Assembly (NCBI RefSeq): GCF_014705615.1
Contig: NZ_JACXJA010000060.1
Location: forward strand, 1 to 45,816
Source of the DNA: Paenibacillus oceani
Lineage (GTDB): Bacteria; Bacillota; Bacilli; Paenibacillales; NBRC-103111
Direction of reading: 5' to 3'
Length of the DNA: 45,816 nucleotides
Shown here: piece by piece, positions 1 through 7,374 of the stretch
Layout of the letters: every line of letters starts with the position of its first letter
Numbering within the stretch: the stretch's first letter is position 1
Translations under genes and position numbers: made by a program
Notes under the pieces: generated by a model
What the model was told of the DNA's origin: nothing
Seen by the model: the letters and a program-made list of their open reading frames with translations, nothing else
Databases searched by the model: none

Positions 1-321
1 TTTTAATAGGTTGCATCTATGGATTCCTCTTTTTGGCACAACTATACCATATTCATCCAACCTATACTATTAGATTTGAGAGAGTACTAGGAGTACTTTA
101 GGTAATATGTGACTTAAGCGGCGTGTGCTTGGGTGGCAAATTCGTACAAGCCCCGATGTTCAGATATTAAATCTCCAATATTATATATTTTACTCTACAT
201 CCACAAAACTGGACGCATCTTTGTCGTACATCGGCTCCGTAGTGTGCTTGTGTCGGGATGATCGCAAATCGATTCTAACAGATATTACCATTAGCGCACC
301 TGCTCTCTCGGCTACAGCATC
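1..321. other. Intergenic, no gene recognised
   Basis: AT-rich DNA without a convincing coding region. A 73-codon open frame starts at 125, but it has no ribosome-binding site, its composition is not protein-like and it runs into the palindrome array that begins at 322. I see no tRNA, terminator or clear promoter here. Confidence 0.5.
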
Positions 322-513
322 ATTAAGAGCTTTTTGCACCTCTTAATTTCAACAAACTTGGGCGCCAGACAAGAATAGCGGATGTTTGAAACTCTTATTT
401 TCACATATATTAAGTTTTAAGCCGATTAGGCTGTCAATAAGAGCTTCTATCGACTTCTATTCTCCTCCATCGGCCGAAAACGTGGCAAATAGCGGCTTCT
501 AGAGACTTTTATT
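322..513. repeat. Four-palindrome spaced array A (AATAAGAG type)
   Basis: Four 26-bp blocks, each an 8-bp arm, 10-bp centre and 8-bp arm, start at 322, 374, 436 and 488 (spacing 52, 62, 52). Block 1 is ATTAAGAG/CTCTTAAT, block 2 AATAGCGG/CTCTTATT, block 3 AATAAGAG/CTTCTATT and block 4 AATAGCGG/CTTTTATT. Block 1 is a perfect palindrome; the others are imperfect but keep AATA at the left edge and TATT at the right. Array D at 45549-45741 has the same block family and spacing, and arrays B and C (4877-5309) have the same geometry with another palindrome. No cas genes are near. The function is unknown. Confidence 0.7.
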
Positions 514-630
514 CTTATCTTGCTTCCCTGTGCCGAGGGGGGTTATGAGTTTCTGGGAGGATGGGAGTCTCGGGTTGCTTGGGTTGCTCAGGGTTGCTCG
601 GACTTCTCGGGGTTCAGCAGTTTCAGCGGA

Positions 631-819
631 TTTCAGCAGTTCCAGCCGTTCCAGGGGTTCCAGGGGTTTCAGCAGTTTCAGCAGTTTCAGCAGTTTCAGC
701 AGTTTCAGCAGTTTCAGCCCTTTCAGCCCTTCCAGCCCTTCCAGCCCTTCCAGCCCTTCCAGCCCTTCCAGCCCTTCCAGCCCTTCCAGCCCTTCCAGCC
801 CTTCCAGCCCTTCCATCGG
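631..819. repeat. 9-bp minisatellite, about 21 units
   Basis: Uninterrupted 9-bp periodicity from 631 to 819. A degenerate start (631-666) leads into five TTTCAGCAG units (667-711), two TTTCAGCCC units (712-729), nine TTCCAGCCC units (730-810) and one decayed unit (811-819). Because the period is a multiple of three, several frames on both strands stay open and spell Phe-Gln-Pro or Leu-Glu-Gly repeats; none has a ribosome-binding site. The tract ends about 90 bp upstream of the catalase start codon, so it lies in the promoter or leader region of that gene. Such tracts change length by slippage. Confidence 0.9.
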
Positions 820-910
820 TTCAACGGTTCGCCGCCCGCGTCATGCATAATCCTCGGCGTCTAGGCAGAAAATGGGTAGGATTAATGATTTTACCCAGGA
901 GGATTGGAGC

Positions 911-2542
911 ATGAACTCGGATCAGACGACACACGGAACGCATGTCAGCGGTGCAGGAGGCCCAACCGACCGGCGGTTCGCCCCGCAGGAAGACGGGATG
1001 ACGCTTACCGACCGGCAAGGCCATCCCATTACGGATAACCAGAACATCCGGACGATTGGCGACCGCGGACCTTCCACGCTGGAGAACTACCATTTTCTCG
1101 AGAAAATCTCCCACTTCGACCGGGAACGCATCCCCGAGCGGGTCGTGCATGCCCGGGGCGCCGGCGCCCACGGTTACTTCGAAGCATATGGCACCGCCGG
1201 CGGCGAGCCGGTGTCCAAGTACACCCGGGCCAAGCTGTTCCAGAAGGCGGGGACTCGCACGCCGGTATTCGTCCGCTTTTCCACCGTCGTTCACGGCGGC
1301 CATTCTCCGGAGACGCTGCGCGATCCGCGAGGCTTTGCCGTCAAATTTTATACCGAGGACGGAAACTGGGACCTGGTCGGCAACAACCTGAAAATTTTCT
1401 TTATCCGTGATCCGCTGAAGTTTCCGGACATGGTGCATGCGTTCAGGCCCGACCCGGTTACGAACATCAACGATCCAGAACGGATGTTCGACTTCCTGTC
1501 CAATACGCCGGAATCGATCCATATGGTCACCTTCCTCTTCTCGCCTTGGGGCATCCCGGCTAATTACCGGCAGATGCAGGGCTCCGGTGTCAATACATAC
1601 AAGTGGGTGAACGCGGAAGGCACCGGCGTGCTCGTCAAATACCATTGGGAGCCGCTGAACGTGCCGATCCGCAACCTGACCCAGCAGGAAGCCGACGAGA
1701 TTCAGGGGGTAAACTACAGTCACGCCACCCAAGACTTGTACGAAGCGATCGAACGCGGCGAATACCCGGAGTGGGAGCTGAGCGTCCAGATCATGAGCGA
1801 CGATGAGCATCCCGAGCTCAACTTCGATCCGCTCGATCCGACCAAGCTGTGGGACCAGGAACAGTTCCCCTTCCTCCCGGTCGGCAAAATGGTGCTGAAC
1901 CAAAACCCGGAAAACTACTTCGCCGAAGTCGAACAAGCCGCATTCGGCACGGGCGTCCTGGTGGACGGGCTCGATTTCTCGGACGACAAACTGCTGCAGG
2001 GACGGACGTTTTCGTATTCGGATACGCAGCGCCACCGGGTCGGGACGAACTACTTGCAGCTGCCGATCAACGCTCCCAAAAAACATGTGGCGACGAACCA
2101 GCGGGACGGGCAGATGACGCATTTCGTCGACCGGGCCCCGGATCAGGACCCGCACGTGAACTACGAGCCTTCCTCGATCGGCGGGCTTCGCGAAGCGAAA
2201 CCTGCAGGCCAAGAGCACGAGCCGGCGTACAACGAGAAGCTCGTACGACGCAAAATCGAACGTGCGAACGACTTCAAGCAAGCGGGCGAAACGTACCGCA
2301 GCTTCGAGGATTGGGAGCGGGACGAGTTGATCCGCAACTTGACGGGCGCCCTGCTCGTATGCCGACCGGCGGTTCGCGACAAGATGATCGAGCATTTCCG
2401 GCAGGCCGACCCGGAGTATGGCCACAGAGTGGCCGAATCGCTGGCAAAGGCTTCCCCCGAGCCGGGCCGCCTCGGGTCTGTGTCTGAACAGCAGGGCGTG
2501 GAGATGGCTGAGGAAATGGGCCGCACGACCGACGGGTACTAA
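911..2542 (+). CDS. Monofunctional haem catalase
   Basis: Converts hydrogen peroxide to water and oxygen; cytoplasmic, or possibly spore-associated. The 543-aa product is near the usual length of small-subunit catalases. The distal active-site segment [11 protein letters not shown] carries the essential His80. The segment around [18 protein letters not shown] is a typical catalase core. The proximal haem-ligand signature [16 protein letters not shown] places the Tyr ligand at residue 369. I chose ATG 911 because AGGAGG (897-902) lies 8 bases upstream; an in-frame ATG at 872 would add 13 residues but has no such site. The usual core sequence FSTVAGxxGS is [10 protein letters not shown] here, so it is a somewhat divergent member. 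It stands alone, with a minisatellite upstream and a terminator downstream. Subtype (KatA or KatX like) cannot be settled by eye. Confidence 0.95.
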   Translation: MNSDQTTHGTHVSGAGGPTDRRFAPQEDGMTLTDRQGHPITDNQNIRTIGDRGPSTLENYHFLEKISHFDRERIPERVVHARGAGAHGYFEAYGTAGGEPVSKYTRAKLFQKAGTRTPVFVRFSTVVHGGHSPETLRDPRGFAVKFYTEDGNWDLVGNNLKIFFIRDPLKFPDMVHAFRPDPVTNINDPERMFDFLSNTPESIHMVTFLFSPWGIPANYRQMQGSGVNTYKWVNAEGTGVLVKYHWEPLNVPIRNLTQQEADEIQGVNYSHATQDLYEAIERGEYPEWELSVQIMSDDEHPELNFDPLDPTKLWDQEQFPFLPVGKMVLNQNPENYFAEVEQAAFGTGVLVDGLDFSDDKLLQGRTFSYSDTQRHRVGTNYLQLPINAPKKHVATNQRDGQMTHFVDRAPDQDPHVNYEPSSIGGLREAKPAGQEHEPAYNEKLVRRKIERANDFKQAGETYRSFEDWERDELIRNLTGALLVCRPAVRDKMIEHFRQADPEYGHRVAESLAKASPEPGRLGSVSEQQGVEMAEEMGRTTDGY

Positions 2543-2605
2543 GCGCGGTCCAGATCCGGCAGCCGTAAGCGCCGCCTCAGCTTCTCCACGGACCGAATCC
2601 CAACA

Positions 2606-2656
2606 AGAGAGCTTCCACACCCGCAAAGCGGCGAGTGCGAAAGCTCTCTCGTTTTA
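2606..2656 (+). terminator. Rho-independent terminator after catalase
   Basis: Arms AGAGAGCTT (2606-2614) and AAGCTCTCT (2641-2649) pair perfectly around a GC-rich loop and are followed by a T-rich stretch. It sits between the convergent catalase and MutS-like genes. Confidence 0.7.
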
Positions 2657-2683
2657 TTTCCGACATTCCGACAGACCGCCGTC

Positions 2684-4375
2684 CTAGGGGTCGATCGCTT
2701 TGCGCTCCTTCAGCGAGCTTACGATCTGCTCGAAGCTGATCCCGTACAGCTCCGCGATATCCCTCGCAAAGCTGAGTTCGCTCGGAGGTCCGGGATTCAC
2801 GAGGTAGGTCCGTTTCCCTTTGGCTGCCGCAGGCCGGCCATCCCCCGAGCCCAACCGCTCGACACCGGCGACCATACTGATCAGCTTGCTGTCGCCTTCC
2901 ACTTCTTCGTTAATCCGCTCCACGCCCGCGGCCAGCTCCAGCAAATGCGTGGCATATACCGCCCGGCACCCTAACACTCGCATCCCTTTGACCACGTCCC
3001 GGGCCAGATGCATACTGTCCGCATGGCTCGTACTCGACAGCGATTCATTTAATAAAATAAGACTGGTCCGGGTTGCTTCGCCGAAAATTATGCTGATCCG
3101 CTTCGATTCTTCTCCCAATCGGCCGTTGTTGATATTCGGCTTCTCCTCTTCGCTGAAGTGAGTAAAAATCCGGTCAACCGGGCTGATCGCCCCGCTCCGT
3201 CCCGGCACGAAGATACCGGCCTGGAACAGCAGCTGAGCGACTCCGATCGCCCGGGTATAGGTCGTTTTGCCGCCTTGATTGGGGCCTGTCAGCAAAAAAA
3301 TTCTGCCGTCCGGGCCGAACTCGACATCGTTGGCGACGATCGAATGGCTAAGATCCATTCCGGGATATTGGCGGGTCAAGCCGATCGACAAAATCAGGTC
3401 GGCCATTCCTTCGAGCCGGCAGATCCGCTCATCCGGGGCGACCGTTTCCGGCTTACACATCTTTAATCCTGCGGCGTTCATTCTGTGCGTCAACCGGGAG
3501 GCGCCGATATAAAACCCCAGCTCCGCCTCCAGATCGGCAACGATCCGGGTATTAAGATCGATATATTTCTTCAGCGCGTTCCCGATCGGGATAATCGAGT
3601 CGTTAAACAGCTCCACCAAGATTTTGGACATCCCCGCGTCCAATGGCGTGTGGCTCAGCTTGCGGACCGGCTGATGCAAGGAAACGCCTTCGTACGAATC
3701 CTCACCGGACTTCAGTCCCAGCAATCGGGACACCAGGGGACGCTTCTTCACAGTCTTCGATTCGAGCGCGACAATAACCGCGTCGGCCGGCTTAAACTCG
3801 TAATCCAAGTCGATCCGGATCGTCACGCTCGACATGCTTTGCAGCTTGTTCTGGAAATCGGGCAGCTCCTCAACAAGCGCCTGAAACGAATCTCCCTCCA
3901 TCAACTGCGCGGTGAACCGAAGCAAACGCTGAAGCCCCTCGGAACGAATCTCCGACTTGTATTCGGTCATGATCCGGTTCAGCCCGGAGACGCATTCGAC
4001 GTATAGGCCCAATATCTCCAGCTGCCAAGCTATATTGCGCAGCGGCTCGGCATTTTTCATATATTTCGAATGATTGTAAGTACCCAGCTTATGAAGAACG
4101 GGCAGCAATTTCTCGAAGTCGTCGCCAAGTCCGGAGACGGAGCAGAAATCTTCCATAATATCGAGACGGTACGAAATGGTGCCTGAGTCCGCGCACAATT
4201 GCAGCAGTTGCTGCCGGATAAAGTCCGAATAGCTGTAATGAAAGCTTAGTTCCTGGACGATCCGGTCGATTCCCAGATCGGTTATGGCCGATGGGGAAAT
4301 ATGTACGACGTCCCTGTACTGTTCCTTTAAAGCTTCCGACAACCAGAGCAGGCTGACACCTTCGGCATTTGCCAT
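2684..4375 (-). CDS. MutS-like ATPase lacking the mismatch-recognition domain
   Basis: A 563-aa protein related to the core and ATPase part of MutS. The Walker A motif TGPNQGGKTTY is near residue 365 and is followed by a MutS-type segment with the Walker B-like LILLNESLSSTS near residue 440 and a YATHLLEL switch segment near residue 475. Canonical MutS has LLDE at Walker B; here Asp is Asn. The N-terminal half is helical and corresponds to lever/clamp regions, and the mismatch-binding domain I is absent. I chose ATG 4375 because GGAGGTG (4391-4385) lies 9 bases upstream; a TTG at 4429 would add 18 residues with poor spacing. It is probably a MutS paralogue acting on DNA structures rather than the main repair enzyme. 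It is monocistronic, convergent with catalase. Confidence 0.85.
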   Translation of the reverse strand: MANAEGVSLLWLSEALKEQYRDVVHISPSAITDLGIDRIVQELSFHYSYSDFIRQQLLQLCADSGTISYRLDIMEDFCSVSGLGDDFEKLLPVLHKLGTYNHSKYMKNAEPLRNIAWQLEILGLYVECVSGLNRIMTEYKSEIRSEGLQRLLRFTAQLMEGDSFQALVEELPDFQNKLQSMSSVTIRIDLDYEFKPADAVIVALESKTVKKRPLVSRLLGLKSGEDSYEGVSLHQPVRKLSHTPLDAGMSKILVELFNDSIIPIGNALKKYIDLNTRIVADLEAELGFYIGASRLTHRMNAAGLKMCKPETVAPDERICRLEGMADLILSIGLTRQYPGMDLSHSIVANDVEFGPDGRIFLLTGPNQGGKTTYTRAIGVAQLLFQAGIFVPGRSGAISPVDRIFTHFSEEEKPNINNGRLGEESKRISIIFGEATRTSLILLNESLSSTSHADSMHLARDVVKGMRVLGCRAVYATHLLELAAGVERINEEVEGDSKLISMVAGVERLGSGDGRPAAAKGKRTYLVNPGPPSELSFARDIAELYGISFEQIVSSLKERKAIDP

Positions 4376-4597
4376 GAGCTGAAGCACCTCCACATAAACA
4401 GACGGCGGATACCGTCGTTTCGCTTGCAAGCCTTTCCATTCATTATTTCAAATCACTGGAAAATGTCAACGGAAATTCAGGGGTGAATATTATAGGACCC
4501 CAATTTCACTGTAAAGCGGAGGCTGACGACCTTATTCTCAAGCTGCATCCGTTCGAAGAGGGGCTTACACCATCGGAAAAAGATTTGACGATAAATA

Positions 4598-4661
4598 AGA
4601 AAAGCATTTAAACGAAGCCTTTTCCACGATGAATGACCCTGCGTAAGAGGAGGCTTTTCTT
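4598..4661. repeat. Hairpin repeat element, copy 1
   Basis: Arms AGAAAAGC (4598-4605) and GCTTTTCT (4654-4661) enclose a loop whose central stretch, beginning TTTTCCACGATGAATGACCC, recurs almost unchanged in copy 2 at 5385-5447. The two copies lie in the same orientation about 790 bp apart. Confidence 0.75.
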
Positions 4662-4876
4662 GGTACATAAACTCGCATTTTGCTATATTGACGCAAAGCT
4701 TCGATGCTTTACCGTTTAGCAAATTTAAAATTTCTGCAACGATAAGAAAGAACCGTCCGTAAAGCACCTGATGGTTCTTTGACATGCAAACCCATCCGCC
4801 AGCGCGTGGAAGGGAATGGATACCTTCGCTACAACCGCTCGCTCTCAATCGTGTTGCCTTCATGCGGTGGTATGGC

Positions 4877-5057
4877 TAACGAACCCCACATTCGTTATCG
4901 AAGCCGAATGCGGGCGTTTGAATTTGTAACGAACTCTTGAATCGTTATTCCCGCAAATCGGATCGTTTTTTTCCACTTTCGGTTCGATAACGATGCTTGG
5001 ATTCGTTAAGTCTGGAATAACGTCGTTTTTCAGCCATAAGTACGGTCCGATTCGTTA
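4877..5057. repeat. Four-palindrome spaced array B (TAACGAA type)
   Basis: Four 21-bp blocks (7-bp arm, 7-bp centre, 7-bp arm) start at 4877, 4927, 4988 and 5037 (spacing 50, 61, 49). Arms are TAACGAA/TTCGTTA, TAACGAA/ATCGTTA, TAACGAT/TTCGTTA and TAAGTAC/TTCGTTA. The arms of block 3 are the exact reverse complement of those of block 2, so these blocks could also pair with each other. The linkers are 29, 40 and 28 bp. Array C follows 70 bp later. Confidence 0.75.
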
Positions 5058-5127
5058 GTCATCGAACCTGAGTAGTATATGTTCTCTAATCTAACGCCAA
5101 GTAAGGAAACGCGGAGAACAATAACTC

Positions 5128-5309
5128 TTACGGACACAGCGGTCGTTATTACGGTGCATTTCGATCCATTTGATTTCTAACGGACATGAATGCAACTATT
5201 TGGTGAGATATGTTACTTTTAGAGGTGGTTCGGAGTAAATAAGCGCTGTGGTGACCGTTACATTTCAAAAAACTGTTCTTCAGCGAAATAGCCTCCACCA
5301 TGTCCGTTA
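5128..5309. repeat. Four-palindrome spaced array C (TAACGGA type)
   Basis: Four 21-bp blocks start at 5128, 5178, 5240 and 5289 (spacing 50, 62, 49), almost the geometry of array B. Arms are TTACGGA/GTCGTTA, TAACGGA/GCAACTA, TAAGCGC/ACCGTTA and TAGCCTC/TCCGTTA. Individual palindromes are more decayed than in B. Linkers are 29, 41 and 28 bp and the third shares a GTT-TTCAGC core with array B, suggesting the two are diverged copies of one element. Confidence 0.65.
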
Positions 5310-5384
5310 GAGTATGGTTTAGCTTACATTCCGGGCTCATCTTCGCTTTAATACGGTGAAGAACATAAACATTCTGATCTTTTA

Positions 5385-5447
5385 AGAAAAGCTTCTAAAC
5401 GCCCCCCTTTCCACGATGAATGACCCTGCTTAAGCGGAAGCTTTTCT
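5385..5447. repeat. Hairpin repeat element, copy 2
   Basis: Perfect 11-bp arms AGAAAAGCTTC (5385-5395) and GAAGCTTTTCT (5437-5447) enclose the same loop core as copy 1 at 4598-4661. The stem is longer than in copy 1, while the loop sequence is the better conserved part. Confidence 0.75.
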
Positions 5448-5520
5448 GATATGAACGAATGTTTCAATTTACCACTTATCGCTTTATTGAATTTAAACAT
5501 TAAAACATTCTTTAACGTTC

Positions 5521-5568
5521 AAAAAACAAAAACCCCCAACCACGGCCAAAGCGGCCTGTTTGGGGGTT
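5521..5568 (-). terminator. Rho-independent terminator of the Hsp20 gene
   Basis: Read on the minus strand, stem arms ACCCCCAA and TTGGGGGT (5567-5560 and 5539-5532), with a further inner GGCC/GGCC pairing, are followed by a run of T. It lies 26 bp beyond the Hsp20 stop codon. Confidence 0.9.
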
Positions 5569-5593
5569 GCTGCGCTTCTGAGGTTTGCTGCCC

Positions 5594-6031
5594 TTAGTGA
5601 AACTCGATATCGATCTTTTTCTTCGGAGGAGGCTGCAGCTTGGTCATGCGGATCTCGAGCACGCCGTTGCGGTAACTCGCTTTAATCGCCTCTTCGTTCA
5701 CAGCGGCGGGCAGCGTGACCGACCGGTGAAACCGGCCGTAAAACCGCTCCTGCCGATGCATCTGCTCGTCTTTCACCTCGTGAGTCCGGTTGACGGTTCC
5801 GGCAATCGTCAACATATTGCCGTCAACGTCGATATGCACGTCTTCCTTTTTCTCCAGCCCCGGCAAATCGCAGGTAGCCACTACTTCATGCTCGGTCTCG
5901 TGGATGTCGATCCGATGGGCGCCGAACTGCTGATCGCCTTTTACAAAGGCCGGAAAATCGTTAAACAGACGGTCCAGATCGCGTCTCCAGCCTTCCAGAT
6001 TGCGAAACGAATCGTGCGGAATCAAAGCCAT
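5594..6031 (-). CDS. Small heat-shock protein, Hsp20/alpha-crystallin family
   Basis: A 145-aa cytoplasmic ATP-independent chaperone that holds unfolding proteins. A short N-terminal arm (MALIPHDSFRN, RRDLDRLFNDFP) precedes an alpha-crystallin domain of about 90 residues. That domain contains the VVATCDLPGLEKKEDVHIDV strand region and the LPAAVNEEAIKASYRNGVLE segment, in which A-x-x-x-NGVL is the family hallmark. A basic Pro-rich tail follows, ending KKKIDIEFH. I chose ATG 6031 because GGGAGG lies 9 bases upstream; upstream GTG and TTG codons would overlap that site. It is probably monocistronic, with its own terminator at 5521-5568. Length and layout resemble B. subtilis and Paenibacillus Hsp20 paralogues. 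Confidence 0.95.
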   Translation of the reverse strand: MALIPHDSFRNLEGWRRDLDRLFNDFPAFVKGDQQFGAHRIDIHETEHEVVATCDLPGLEKKEDVHIDVDGNMLTIAGTVNRTHEVKDEQMHRQERFYGRFHRSVTLPAAVNEEAIKASYRNGVLEIRMTKLQPPPKKKIDIEFH

Positions 6032-6122
6032 TGCCAACACCCTCCCGGCTTCTTTCTAGAATCGTTTTCCTGAATAGATTTCCTTCCTCCCGGTCCGAAT
6101 ATGCGTCTTCGGCGCCCTGCGG

Positions 6123-7217
6123 TTATTTTTTTACCGGAGACAAGGAGCGGACCCAGGCGCTTCCCAGCATCGCAACCGGAATCAATAACCCGAACGTTGC
6201 GCTGAATGCCCACCACGTGTGCTGAATGAACTGATTGAAGTAAATGCTCGTAGGCACGATAACGAACGAGGACACGACAGTCAGTAACGCAAACGGCAAG
6301 GACAATACCCGGTCGTCCTTCAGCTTCAGCAAACGGGTCGTCCCTAAGACGGCCGCATAAAAGCACAGAAACAACTTTACAAATAATGTAAGGAACCACA
6401 GCGACGCCATAAACACTTCGATCCGTTCCAGAAAATCGGCGATGCTGATTTTTTTGGCCAGTACGAACGAGGTAAACAGCTGCAAGCCCGTAACAGGCGC
6501 TCCCAGCACAAGAAGGCATGTCAGGATGGTGACCGCGAGCACCGAACTGCCGGTCAGCATGCCGATCCGATAAGCTCCTCCGATCGGCCGCCGGGAGCGC
6601 ACGGCTGGGAGCAGCATCATTAAAATAAACGCCTCGCAATAATAACCGACCAGCAAAACGCCGCCTCTCAGCACCGGATTCGCCCCCTTGTCGAACACCG
6701 GCAGCAGCCGTTTCGGCTCCACCTCGGGAATAAGCAGCACGATCAGCACGACAAAGAGAAAGATGACCAGATAAAAAAAGATTTCCGCCGAACGGACGAT
6801 CGTCCCGAGCCCGAGTCGGTATCCCCATACGACAACCGCCATAAACAAAATCAGAAACGACTGAATCGGCGTCTCCGGCATAATATGAGTTACCATAAAA
6901 TCGCCTACCTGCCACAGAACAATGCCGGAATCAAGCGTGAAAAACAACACCGCCGCCCACCCGAGCGCCTGTCCGGCCAGCTTGCCGAACGCCGATCCGT
7001 ACATTTCTAGCAGATGTTGACGCGGATACCATCCGGCAAGGACGCCGTATACCGAAACGATCACCAGGCCGGCGGCAATGCCGAACAAGCCCGACAGCCA
7101 GGCGTTCTGCTGGCTTTCCTGCACGATTTTGGCCGGCAAGTACAGGATCGTGTCTCCGATGACGAACAGGACGACAAGCATTGCGAATTGACGAGCCGTT
7201 ACAATTCCCCGTTCCAT
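6123..7217 (-). CDS. Spore germinant receptor B subunit (GerB-family permease)
   Basis: A 364-aa polytopic membrane protein of the GerAB/GerKB family (amino acid-polyamine transporter superfamily), expected in the spore inner membrane, where B subunits bind germinant. About ten hydrophobic segments are visible. ITARQFAMLVVLFVIGDTIL starts the first, and VLAKKISIADFLERIEV plus LLKLKDDR are strongly similar to the second B subunit at 10367-11536. I chose ATG 7217 because GGGAGGGG lies just upstream; an in-frame ATG at 7259 would add 14 polar residues with weak initiation signals. It is transcribed divergently from the A-C-D-B operon. No A or C gene accompanies it on this strand, so it is probably an alternative B subunit for the same receptor. 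Confidence 0.9.
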   Translation of the reverse strand: MERGIVTARQFAMLVVLFVIGDTILYLPAKIVQESQQNAWLSGLFGIAAGLVIVSVYGVLAGWYPRQHLLEMYGSAFGKLAGQALGWAAVLFFTLDSGIVLWQVGDFMVTHIMPETPIQSFLILFMAVVVWGYRLGLGTIVRSAEIFFYLVIFLFVVLIVLLIPEVEPKRLLPVFDKGANPVLRGGVLLVGYYCEAFILMMLLPAVRSRRPIGGAYRIGMLTGSSVLAVTILTCLLVLGAPVTGLQLFTSFVLAKKISIADFLERIEVFMASLWFLTLFVKLFLCFYAAVLGTTRLLKLKDDRVLSLPFALLTVVSSFVIVPTSIYFNQFIQHTWWAFSATFGLLIPVAMLGSAWVRSLSPVKK

Positions 7218-7374
7218 GCTTCCCCTCCCTGCCGGCGGCGACCGGTCATTCTTTGCCATCCCCGCGCTTTTTATACGGATTAATGTTTTCCAATTGACCG
7301 GCGGATATACACCTGATTATAAAGTGAAACCGTTTGGTCCATAATGGGAATAAAACAACTTCGAGGTAGCCGTC

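Larger units (their letters stand above)
4376..5520. other. Gene-free region rich in palindromes
   Basis: About 1.1 kb with no credible gene. It holds two copies of a hairpin element (4598-4661 and 5385-5447) bracketing palindrome arrays B (4877-5057) and C (5128-5309). A separate hairpin has perfect arms AAAGAACC (4747-4754) and GGTTCTTT (4773-4780). A 128-codon open frame on the minus strand (4863-4477) has no ribosome-binding site and overlaps the first hairpin repeat, so I do not treat it as coding. Confidence 0.6.

Noticed and set aside
322-513. CRISPR array
   Set aside because: Repeats are degenerate palindromes, linkers alternate 26 and 36 bp, only four units exist and no cas gene is in the window.
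499-864. Several overlapping repeat proteins (Leu-Glu-Gly or Phe-Gln-Pro repeats) across the minisatellite
   Set aside because: A 9-bp repeat keeps several frames open by arithmetic; no frame has a ribosome-binding site or non-repeat coding flank.
841-890. PerR-type operator before catalase
   Set aside because: AATCCT (849-854) and AGGATT (878-883) form only a loose inverted repeat that does not match the PerR box.
821-2626. 601-codon open frame on the minus strand opposite catalase
   Set aside because: It mirrors the GC-rich codons of catalase, has no ribosome-binding site and its translation resembles no protein family.
4477-4863. 128-aa minus-strand protein
   Set aside because: No ribosome-binding site, no family resemblance and overlap with the repeated hairpin element.
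5149-5340. 63-aa minus-strand protein in array C
   Set aside because: It lies across the palindromic blocks, has no initiation signal and its sequence is explained by the repeat.
7260-7374. Sigma-G promoter between the divergent germination genes
   Set aside because: CATAAT- and GTATA-like words occur, but no pair had the spacing expected for sigma-G, so I did not annotate it.
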